This document shows positions 10,995 through 22,384 of a DNA stretch of 64,000 bases, piece by piece. This DNA comes from Pomacea canaliculata. Taxonomy: Eukaryota; Mollusca; Gastropoda; Architaenioglossa; Ampullariidae. The notes beneath the pieces were generated by a model. That model was not told where the DNA came from, did not search any database, and worked only from the letters and a program-made list of their open reading frames with translations. The stretch covers positions 11,505,217-11,569,216 of the forward strand of contig NC_037597.1 of the NCBI RefSeq assembly GCF_003073045.1, given 5' to 3'. Every line of letters starts with the position of its first letter. The stretch's first letter is position 1. The position numbers and the translations under genes are program-made.

Positions 10995-13960
10995 CACGTA
11001 CCTCCTCTTACACGATGCGATACATCGGACAGAGTGCGCCCTACTCACCTTCATAAATGAGAGGGCGATGCGTTTGCCGAAGATGCCAGATGATCCTATG
11101 ACAAGTGCACATCTCTGTGCATATTAAAACTAATATTGCTAATCTCAACTCATTACTTAATGTGCCATGTACGGATTGAAAATTTCAATTTACCATCTGA
11201 AACTGAAAATTATGCTTACACGTTTCAGCCCAACGCCATTACTGGAATTCAGTTTAATTTGTATTTTACAATTAAGTTTAGTAGATCGTAGAAATTTACA
11301 GTGTCTCAGAGAGAAGTGGGGAAAAAAAGCCGTTGCATATGTAAACAGAAAGGACTTGATTACCTGACCATGGAAAGTGCAGTCTTAATAAATTGTTTGC
11401 TGCATGAAGAAGAATTTTTTTTTTGAAGAATACATACTGCATTAATGAATAATCGGGACTGGAGAACCATCCTGAATCTAGACTTTTATTCTCTTGTAGC
11501 CGCTGTGAACCTGCACAAAGGACTGACATGCCAGCAAGTGAGGCACAGGCTGTATATCTTCTGTCGTCCCATCAAAGACACGCTGCGACTCATGAGCATC
11601 TAAATATAGACTGAGGCACTGAGCGACTGCACTGAGCTGTCTGTCGACACCCACCGCGTGTCCAGACTGACTACCACCGCCAGACACACAACTGTGTAAT
11701 GAAGCATCCATAACAAGCTATCGAAGTCAGCACACTCAAAATATTTTATCTCTCCTCGCGGATGGTGTCGCCCGCTGGCAGGCATTCCACAAGCGACAGT
11801 GCAGGGCGAGCAGACGACAGCCTGACGTGTCATGACACTGAGGCCAGTGCTGACGCACGCAGGGTGAAGCTCTCGACAGCTCAGATCAGCATGGAGCATG
11901 CAAGCCCACTCACGAGCTAGGTAAGTAAGTGCACTTACCTTGTGAACTAAATGTTTGAGTTTTTGCACAGATAGCTGTTTTAAAGTGTGTTGCCATTGGT
12001 CACGGTTAGACGACTGTAAGTGTGCTGTGTATGTATGAGTTCGTGTTGTGGCAGTTGGCGGCGAGCTTTTCATTCGAACCCTAAAGAATGCACCTTGAGG
12101 GCCGAGCTTTGATAAGCTGACCTCGAAAAAAGAAAACTAGGGTCGTGTCAGTTTTGTTTATGTTTCTATATCTGCTTTGTCACTGAGTGGTGTGACCTGA
12201 GGTTGTCTGTCAGTTGTCTTCAAATTCGAGTGTATTTCACCTGAATATGTCTTGTGTGATTTGTGATTCCATGCGTGGCGATGCGCCGGTCTTAATGTTT
12301 GTATTCAGCTGGGCGTGTATGATAATGGGGAAGACAGAAGCGATGGGGAGAATAAAACATTCATTATTTTACACATCAGTGCACTTCAGCAGCAAACTGC
12401 AGGTGTTTCCAGGGAAGCTCAGGGGCAGGTAGCCGGCAGAAAGATGTGCCAACACACCTGCAGCGGCTGACAGATTAGTATGTGTAACAAGGTTGTTACC
12501 GTAAAGCTTCTTGTCATGCAGTCGCCATCACATCAGCTCGATCGTCTTCAAACGGTCACGCTTCACGCGCCTGCTGCTTCGGTGGGGGTCAGCATTCTTA
12601 CACCCTCAATATGCACAATATTTCAGAAGGTAAACGGATCCTGCAATTAATTTGACACAAAAAAAAAAGATAAGCGAACGTCCATGCAACCCACCCCATG
12701 TTTTCTCCACTGTCCTTTGTGTGCTGCTGTGTGGTAGGTCCGCGTGCCTAATGAGGTTTGTTGTTTTTCTGTTTTAAAAACACACGCTGGCTCTGTGTGT
12801 GTTGTAAACATGGGTATCGTGAGTGAGCTGATGTGTGTTATAAGCGGTAAGTACATTCCAGTCAGTTTGTAGACCCAGAGGTTAGGCGAGCACACACAAG
12901 GATGCAGCCGGATGGTGCTGATGGTTACACTCGAGCTGCCCATCGCCCACCACGTGCGTCCTCGTAGAGACAAAGGACAGAAACAAATTCAAAATTCAGT
13001 TCACGCTTGACTGATCTTTTCCCACCGTCTCAGACTGTATCACGGGAAGAGTGTTGACTTGCTGTGCTTGAGAGATCAACATAAAGGAGCTTAATGGAAT
13101 CAATAACTTCTTACAACACTGATATGATGGAGAGACCCACAGCTGCCTGTGCTCGAAGTCAGCTACCTGCCACACTGGTACTCGTAAGACGATACCGACT
13201 CAATATTTCGACTTTTTTTGTTTTTTGTTTTGTTGTTTTTTGTTTTGTTTTTTTTTTTTTTTGGTTTTTTTTTGCATAAATTTTCAGCTTTGGATGTTTT
13301 TGTTTTCTTGAACTGCTTTAATTCTTTAACTTCAAAAACTGAGGAAGTATGCGTCAATCTGTTCGAGTTCGGCGCTGGACATGACGAGTAATAAAGACGA
13401 TCGCTTCGCTGGTTATAGGACATGAGTAATAAAGATGGCTGCCTGCTAGTTTCAGCACATTCTGTTACAGAGCAGGCAAAGAAGGCATGTTTTTAGATCA
13501 GTCGCTGCAACGATTTCACGAAAGTTGGATGGTGATGGTGATGAGAAAAAAAATGAGAAAGGAACTGGACTTTATTCTCCTTTCATTTGATGACCTTTCA
13601 GACGGGGATGTTCATGTCACTGCTGGCTTCAACTCAACATCAGAACCAGCCTCTCAGTGCAGTGCCCACGTCTTGTGGTCAGTCAGTGGCTGGTATACAC
13701 AAGGCACCTTGCTTATTTGCACGGTCTCCAACCGTTTTCTCAAAGACTCTCCCCTCCTGTCATAGCTTTGGTAAGAAAAACCCTCAAGGGACGTTAGGCT
13801 CTGGGGTCACTACCGGTCTCCCAGGGGCTGCAACCAACGGCCAGCGCCCACGACACCCAAGCCACGTGAATGCTTTTCGCGCCCAAATCGTGGACAGGGA
13901 AGGGAGGGGCCCAGAACAGTGCACCCCCATAGCTACAGCAAGCAGACGTCGCGTGACGTA
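10995..13960. other. Intergenic, nothing supported
   Basis: No credible exon. A T/G-rich low-complexity tract lies at 13209-13274. The only long frame, on the minus strand at 12073-11600, has no splice or compositional support. Confidence 0.35.
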
Positions 13961-13969
13961 GCACGGGAA

Positions 13970-13977
13970 TGACGTCA
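13970..13977. promoter_or_regulatory. CRE palindrome in the putative promoter region of the SPRY-TIR gene
   Basis: A perfect TGACGTCA lies in a locally CpG-rich patch (13930-14060) about 500 bases upstream of the first coding ATG of the SPRY-TIR gene. No TATA box is visible. A promoter role is inferred from position and composition only. Confidence 0.3.
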
Positions 13978-14479
13978 ATCGCTGCTACGTCAGCGGGAGC
14001 AGGCCTTGACCTTTTCCCGCGAACCGGATTAAAAAATGGCTTAAACGAAACGTCATCGTCGTCTGCTGCGAGCTACCTGTCTAATATCGGAGAGTCACCA
14101 GCGCTGAGAGACTGGCAGATCTAGGACTGACACGTGACAGTGTAAACGAAGATGGATAAAGATAAAGGTGCATGTAGAGGTCTGTTCAAAGAGTGACCTT
14201 TGACATCTCGTGCAGGAGGCTGCAGTGTGAAGCCGTTTGTCTACAGTCATTTGTTACGGCTGATGCTGCAGTCAACCCACATCCATATCAGTATTTCTTT
14301 CTATTTTTAAGAGCATGGAGACGTTTCCATTTGAAGTATTTAAGTCGTTGTTTCAGTTGTAACAGTTTGTGCTTGATTATCTGCTCACATAAGCATATAA
14401 ATATACAGTGCTTATTTACACTTAGCGATGTTCCAATATTGTTTCGCAGAAGTGGAAGTCCGATACACGGGTGTCAGCC

Positions 14480-17400
14480 ATGACAGGTCTATTTGAGCGA
14501 GTGGACCAGACGCCTCGTGTCGAGACAGATGGATTTGAGCATCTGAACAACTTCATCGTCTTCAACAATGGCCGCGACGTCCTGGTTCGAGGAATTTCCT
14601 CGCAAGAGAGCTTAACATCAAACCTCATCCAGTGCTCGAGGATGCCTCTCTCAGATTCCTGCCGATACTACACGATGAAAGTGGAGACGTTGGAAACAGG
14701 TAAAGTAATAATCATCACACATTTTTATTTATCTCACTGTTTGTCTGCCTAGTTGGAATTTGATAATCCATCGTCCTAGATATCTAAAATCTCACTAGTT
14801 ACTCATTTCCGGTGCCAATGCAATATTAAATCATTTTCAGCCATCTACAAATAGTAAAATAACTAAATTTTTTTTAAATTCTGTGTGAGAACTTACAGAC
14901 CGAGTTAGGGGAGATATGTAACTGCTGCACTGACAGTAGTAAACTATAGCTATGTCCCCTAGTTTGTGTGTCTGTGTACGTGTGCTTTGATGGATACATG
15001 TTTTTGTTCGTTATGTAAACAATTTTGTGTTTGTGATTTGTGTAGACAATTTTCTAATGTTCGGCCTTACCAACAAGTGTCTTCCTGGGGCACCAATGTG
15101 GACCGTTGACCGGTCTGTCCGTTACCATAGTAACGACGGTGGTGTTTTTAACGGCGACCTCGGAATCCATACCTACCATTCGTACAATGAAGGTACCAGT
15201 CATATCTTTCTTTTTCTCTCTGTCTCTGGCAGCACAGATGCAGTACAAACATTAATATCTATAAAAGAAGAAAACAAACTATTTTCTTTTGATAGTTTAT
15301 GGTATGTTTCAAAAAATAAAATACCCTATTTTCACTTTTGTTATCATTGCTGAAACGTGCTTGTTGCCAATGCTGAATACACATGATGGAAAGAACATAA
15401 TAAAAGAAGGTAGCCTTTTGTTTTCACTGCTTTTCTCACCATCAAACTGTGTAAGGTAGAGCTCTACACGGATTAGAAGACCAGTGACACTTGTTTGCAA
15501 TGTTCCTCAGGTGACACAGTGACATGCAGACTGGACTACACTGGGTCAGACCGGAGTCTCATCAACTTCATGCTCAATGACTGGTCAGTTGGTTTTCTTA
15601 CCCATGACATATCAGTGACTTCCATAATTCTTTTTATTTAGTATACGAATTTTACGACAGAGGTGATCGCAAAATGTTACACTCATTGAATTCTTTGGAA
15701 TGAATGTCAACAGATCGAAATATGTCTATGGATAAGTATTTACTATGAACTTGAGACTCTGTTTAGTCATTTCCTGTGACTGTGATTTTGTAGAATGAGA
15801 AAAAATCACACACTACATTGATATAAACTTTTCCAATTGTGAGCTATAAATTGTATCGGAATCGTATGGAAAATATCACTGGAAATTGTGTCTCTACAGC
15901 TTCGTGTACAGACAGTGGGTTAACCTACCCCCGGATCAACTGTACGCTACCATCGGTGTCTCAAGGGGTAGGGCAGAACTGACTGTAGAGTGGCCAGAGC
16001 CAGATAAAGGAGACATACCCATCAAAAATGTAAGCAGCCAATGAGAGTTGTAGCTAAATATCGCTAGTATACAGATAGTCTCAGCTTAGCTACTTTCCAT
16101 CGAGATGTTAAATGTTCCCTTCAGCTCATGTTTTATTCCTCTGATCCTACTTTGTTGAAAGATAACCGTCGTTTTAACCGTCTTTCTACTAACATCTTGA
16201 AGCATTAACTAGTCACTGAAGTGCAAATGGTTTTGGAGAGAGTGGAAATCAGTAAGGCAAAAAACAAGTGCGTACCTATGGTGATGTCAGTAAATGCGAT
16301 CTTCCAAACTTTATTTCTACTCCTTCTGTTCCACTTTCATTTAGAGTCCATTTATTATTGTTTACTGCGATTTCGAGTTATTTTACCTCTTAGTTCAAGG
16401 ATTATCCTTGAATAGACATTTAATCTGTCACTTCAAACCCTCAGGACTTGCCCTCCAACTGGTTTGGCTGGAAAGGAATTGGCAGGGACGATGAGGCCTC
16501 AACATTCGTCTTGGCAAACATAGACTCCACCACTCAGAGAGAGGCATTCAATGTGCAGTGTCCACTGGCCTTGACCAGAGGTAGGGGGATCGCTGATTTT
16601 AAGCAACAAGTACTTGTGCAGGCTCATTGAAATGTCCTAGTTTCTAATAATGGCAAAGTCCGAGGGCGAAATGTACGGGAAAACAGAAAAAAAGCTTTCA
16701 GCAAAAGAGTTAATCCTCAAACAGTCGGGTGTTGATTTTGCGCCCAAAGGGAGTGGTAAAACCTATCAAAAGCTAGTTTCGAACTTGTTCATGACAAGCG
16801 TTGACTAAAATCAAGTTTAACACCAATAGCTTCATATGGGATAAAACCTTTATTGCAGATTTCACTTACTTTGAAGTGGAAATATTAAGGAAAGCCTCAA
16901 CTACAGAATCGGAGGGCCACGGAATAGGACTTGTGTCTGGAAATTGTGAAGCATTTGTCTACCCTGGGTGGACCACAAATTCCATAGGTTATCACAACGA
17001 TGATGGAGGTCTGTACGTCAACGGCGATAAAGTGACAGGTAACGATTGCAGGATATGGTATGTACCCAATAGTACAGAGTATTTTGAACCGTTGGAGCTA
17101 AACAGAAGTGTGCAGTGCTTCTAAGAAATTCAAGTAATTGTTTTTTTATTTCTTACAGTTTCTACATTAAAACTATTGAAAATTATTATATAGTACGGAG
17201 CAAAGCTTAATTTACCTGTCGTAACAGGTGGAGGTATGTCAGTATGTTGAGTTGCTTTTCTGTTTATTGTTGATGTTTTTCATATAATGGTTGTCACTTT
17301 ATTCGTGCGGGTGTGCTAGTACGTCCGTGTGAATAAAAGTGAGAGATGTGTTGGTTTGTGTGTGTGTGTGGGCTCTTCCCCGTGGAAGGTTGTGTTGAGC

Positions 17401-20400
17401 TGTACATGTATAATATTATCTGATGCCGATGCTCTTTCCGCAGTTGCAACTGACGACGATCTGACATGTAAGGAAGGCGACAGAATGGGCTGTGGAGTTA
17501 TCTTTCCGCGCGATGTTCAAGACGAGGACATGCGAGAGCCCATCTTGGTGCTTATTTACTTCACGAAGAACGGACAGCTCGCGCACAAGACGCGCATGCG
17601 TCAGCCGAGAGGCGGCTTCTTCCCCTGCATAGCCTTCTGTCACATAGGTAGGCCTTAGTCAATGGAGCACTTTGCATGCATCACTAACTGCGGCATGTGT
17701 CAGCACATATCAATTCATCTCCAGTTTCATGATTAAGTGGTTGTCGGTCCAGCCACGTTCTTGATGTTTTATCACCAAGACAACGCGGATGTCAAATGTA
17801 ACAACATTTGTCAGGGTGAGGGCCGTCTGGTAACTCCTCACCACACACGAGTAACACGGCTTTGTAATCCGGTTTTTAATCACTTTTTGTTAAATCACAC
17901 AAAATGTCCATTAAGTCTGTTAGTAATTTTGTCGCAGATTGCACAGTGGTGATGGAGGCTAGGGAAATATGAGCATAAACATGGCACTCAACAATCTGAA
18001 AGAGAACGCCAGCTCTCTATTGTGGGCAATCGGTTTTCATTGTTTTTGGTGTAGTCTGGGGGCAAAAATCGATGGCAGATTGAGTTGTGCGAGGGTCGTT
18101 CAAAACGTTCTAAGCCTTCCCCAGAAGGAGTGGCAGAAACAAAACAGTTTTTCACCATTTTTCTCTATAGTCCCCCTTGACATCAATGCATTTAGGTCCA
18201 GTGATGTTCAAGCAATGCAATCTCGTCATGGAGGAAGGTGGCGTCCTGGTCCACCTCCCAAACTCCTCCACAGCACAGATGACCTTATCATTGTTTCCAA
18301 AATGGCAGCCACGTAGGTGGGATTTGAGTTTAGGAAACAGAAAAAAGTCAGATGGAGCTAAGTCTGGTGAATAATGAGTAGCAGTTAAAAGCCACAGTTG
18401 GCTGTTTTAGCTGCTGCAACCTGAGCAGAGTGAACGGGCGCGTTATCCTGGAGCAAGAACACACCTGCCCTCAGCTTGCCTCTGCGTTTCAACTTGACTG
18501 CTACCTTCAGTTGTGTTAATTCTGATGCCTAGTACTGCCCGTTAATAGTTTTTTTTTTTCTTTTCCAGATAGTCTATCATGGTTATGAATTCAGAATCTA
18601 CCAAAAAAACAGAAGCCATTCCCTTCCCAACAGACGTTTCCTGCTTGAACTTCTTCGGGGATGGATACTTACTCGGGCCTCTGTTTTTTTTCTATTTTTA
18701 GATTTTTTTGCTGTTACGCTTCTCCTTTGTATGGTGCACACAAATTAAAGCAGAAAATCTGTATTAGTTTTTCTAGCTTTATAAGAAGTGATAGTGTGTT
18801 ATTACAGCAAAAATGTTCAGCTATGGCTCTTCTTTCTGGGTGAGGCTGAGAACTTGTTGAAAGACCCTCGCATTTCATATTTCGTATCTGCGGTTAGATT
18901 ACTCAACGAGGGAGTTTTCCAAATCGCAGATTTATCAGTATTTGATGTTCGTGTTGGTAGATATGTTGGTAGAATGTGTGCTCTTAGTTCGATCCATTGG
19001 GTATTGAACCTAAAGCAGTAATGGCAAATCGTTAAAACGCTCATTTCATGTCATCATCAACAATAATTGTAGTAGCGTTAGCTTTCCGTATTAGCTTAGT
19101 GACACCCACTGACAGTGACACTGACACAGACATTAAACAGCCGAAAAACTGGACACACTAGTAGACAGTAGTAGGGCAGAGAGACAGACACAGCGGAGTG
19201 TGCTGAAGGGCAGGAGAGACCGACAACCACACTGAAAGTTGACAGGTAGGAGAACAACTCAGGGGAGCTAAGCTATGCTTATTCTTGCTGTCACATATCC
19301 AGGACATACAGCTCTCTGTCTCTCACCCAGGGGACGAGATCCGACTGGACGTGAAGTGCGAGCCGCCTGCGCTGACCTCCGACCTACACCCTTTGCTGAC
19401 CACATGCGAGGCGTGCGCCGACTACCGCTGCACCGAGGTCTTCCTGCTGCGCGACTTGACGCACAACTCCGCCACAGTCCGCCTCGACACCGACCACGAC
19501 CAGGCCCAGCTGCTGCAGTACCGAGCGGAGCCGCTCCGCAACCTCGGGGACGCCTTCTACATCAGCGTCACCGACTTCGGTATGCCGGGTTGGCCTTGTC
19601 ACGTGGTCCAGCCTTCTCGTGCACTTTGTCACACCAATTGATGAGTGCATCTTACAGAGAGAAACAGAGTTTTGTACCCATGGTAAAGAGTCAAAGGCAG
19701 TTATGTCAGCAAAGTGTCAGCTGTGTCAAAGTAAAACTATTATGCCAGTAAACTCTTAGCAGGGTGTGACAAAGAATGTTACTAAATATAGAGAAATTCA
19801 CTGTACACATAAAGTATTTTTGTACTATCAAAAATGGAAGTATGGTTTAATAAGTGTGTCATTATTTGTTGCAGGTGTCACCACAGAGATTCAGATGGGG
19901 GTCTCCACGGAAGGCTTCAAGCTGGAAGGAGAATTTCTAGGGTCAGAACCGACATCTTGTGGGTACATGCTGAAACTGGGTACAGTTGTGTCCAAAGACG
20001 GCATGAGAGCAGTGACAAAATGGAATCCAAACGAAAGTAAGTGAACAGGACGAACAGGCCTGACGAAAATGAGTGAGAGAAAGTCAGTTTTTATCTCCTC
20101 AAATAAAAAATAGATACTGCTTGCAAGGCGAATCTAAACAAAGTTTAGTCTTAGGTGTGAGAAGCCTCAAATAAAGAAAAACAATCTTAAAAGGAGGAAA
20201 CGTAACAGTGAAATGTGTAGAGAATGTATGCTTCTCTAAACAGTTTGCTGATATGTTTTTAGGAGTGGCTTGATTGGTTAAAATGACTCACGGCAACGGT
20301 CGAGCTGGCAAAGGCTCAAGTTGACCTCTGACCGCAATTGATCTTCTTCCTATGTGGAAAACAAAGGACGATATCCGATTTAATGTGATCGAAAAACTGA

Positions 20401-22350
20401 TCTTTCCTCACATCTGGACTAAAGTCAATGTGTTCTGTTACTATTCAGATCAAATCATTGGCTGCTACCTTGATTACATTGATGATGGTGGGGCGGTGCT
20501 GTGCTTCACGATAGATGATCGTTTGATTGGCCGAGGTGTGGTTGCCAGGGCAACAGGTCTCAACAGTGCCTTGTATGCCTCCATCGTGATATCTGCTGGA
20601 CCCGCCGAGATCAAAGTAAACTGGTCAGGGATCCTCAATTCGACTACACTGAAGAGAGAGCAGGTGAGAAAGTAGTTCTGCAGTCATGTTTTGTACACGT
20701 GTACACAAGTACATTGACATTGTACATGTTGTCATGTCTTGTGCATTCTATACACGTACATTGTACATATCATGAGCATTTTTTTTCGTACTGTCATTCT
20801 ACACAATTTTTTAACGAACCTGTTGGACTCATTACAGGAGGTATAGAATTAAACAGTTACAGTGTCCCATTACAACCGTCGATGTAATGCAAAACAGATG
20901 TGACAAAATTCGCCGGATCCAATTGAGTCTGTGTGCACTTACAGAGGAAGGCAGAGGACTGGCTGCGGTCATCTGTAATCAGGGGACAAAATTTCAGGCT
21001 GGAAAGAAGGCCCTCGGAGGGTTATGCTTTTGCTGCCTCGGCGCAGGATTGTCTGCCGCTTGTCATAGGTAAGATGTCGCTCCAGTGGCTGGTTCTTTCT
21101 TTCTGTTTGCTCGGTGGTCGTAGTCGTCACGGTGATGTATGACAGGCTGCATTATAGTGATGTGTGACAGGCTCTAATCATGGGGCTGTATGGCAGGTTC
21201 CTCCATGTTTAGCGTGCGCCTGCTAGGCGGCAAGGAGCTGCCAGCCGTTGGCGTGAGTCGCGCGACCACTGACGTCAACAACGTGCTGGGGTCGGACAGC
21301 GGCGAGATCTGCTTCCACCCGACCTCCAGGAGCACACTGTCCAACAATGGTTAGCCATATACCTCTGTGTGTGTGTGTGCGCGCGCGCGTATAAAGAATA
21401 TACAATATTATATTTCATTTTTATGTGAAGTGAACAGAGCTAGGTGTGTGGCGAAAGATAGATATCGTAGCAAAGAATATACCTCTGATGAAAGTATGAA
21501 GGTCGCTTTTTCTGGTGACTTTATCATTTTAAGGTGTGGTGACTGTAGTATTATGAAGGTCGATATGTCTGGTGACTGCAGAGAACAGAAGGGTGGCCAA
21601 CGCCCCAGAGATCCGTGTGGGGACACGCTGCAGTGTGCCGTGGTGTTCTTGCGGCCCGCTGACCGTGTTGAACAGAAGGTGATTGTCATCTTCGCTGTCA
21701 ACGGTGTCATCTTTCACGAGTGTCGTCTACAGGCCTCGTACGGAGGACTTTATCCCACCGTAGCCTTCTCCTCCTCCGGTACCAGCACAGTCTTACCATT
21801 TTCAGCCTTAACTTTTAAAAAAAAATGTTTGTTACATCTTTTAACTGTAAAACGCGGTGTAAAGTGTAAGGTGACAACAAAATCACGGGATGGTGTAAAA
21901 GCAGCTGAGTATATAAATCTTCAACAGTGTAATGTCTTCTTGCAGTTTAAAGTTTTTTTTCTTGCTTTTGTGGTTTTATTTATTTCATCTTTATGTTTTT
22001 GTCTCTGTCGTTTGATACTTTCGATATATCTCTCATTATGTTTTTGTCTATCTCTGTGGATTGACTTTTCTACCTTGTGCAGGGGGCGAAGTGGAAATTC
22101 TTTCAAATAAAACCATCCTGCCCATTCCTGACACAATTCGTGACAAGTGGCTGAACCAGAGAGTAGATGATACCACCGACAATGTTGCCGTTAGTCCAGT
22201 AAGTGTTTGTGAAGTGCTGCCAAATGGACAACCTCGGAAAGTTGAAAAAATAGGTGGGTGAATAGAAACCACATTGAATCGATCCATAGTTCTTTACATT
22301 TTCATAACCGTTCTTTTTACCACCCCCACCACCCCAACCACCACCATCAT

Positions 22351-22384
<34 letters not shown>

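Noticed and set aside
11600..12073. 157-codon minus-strand open frame
   Set aside because: No recognisable domain, no splice context and no coding-like composition; likely chance.
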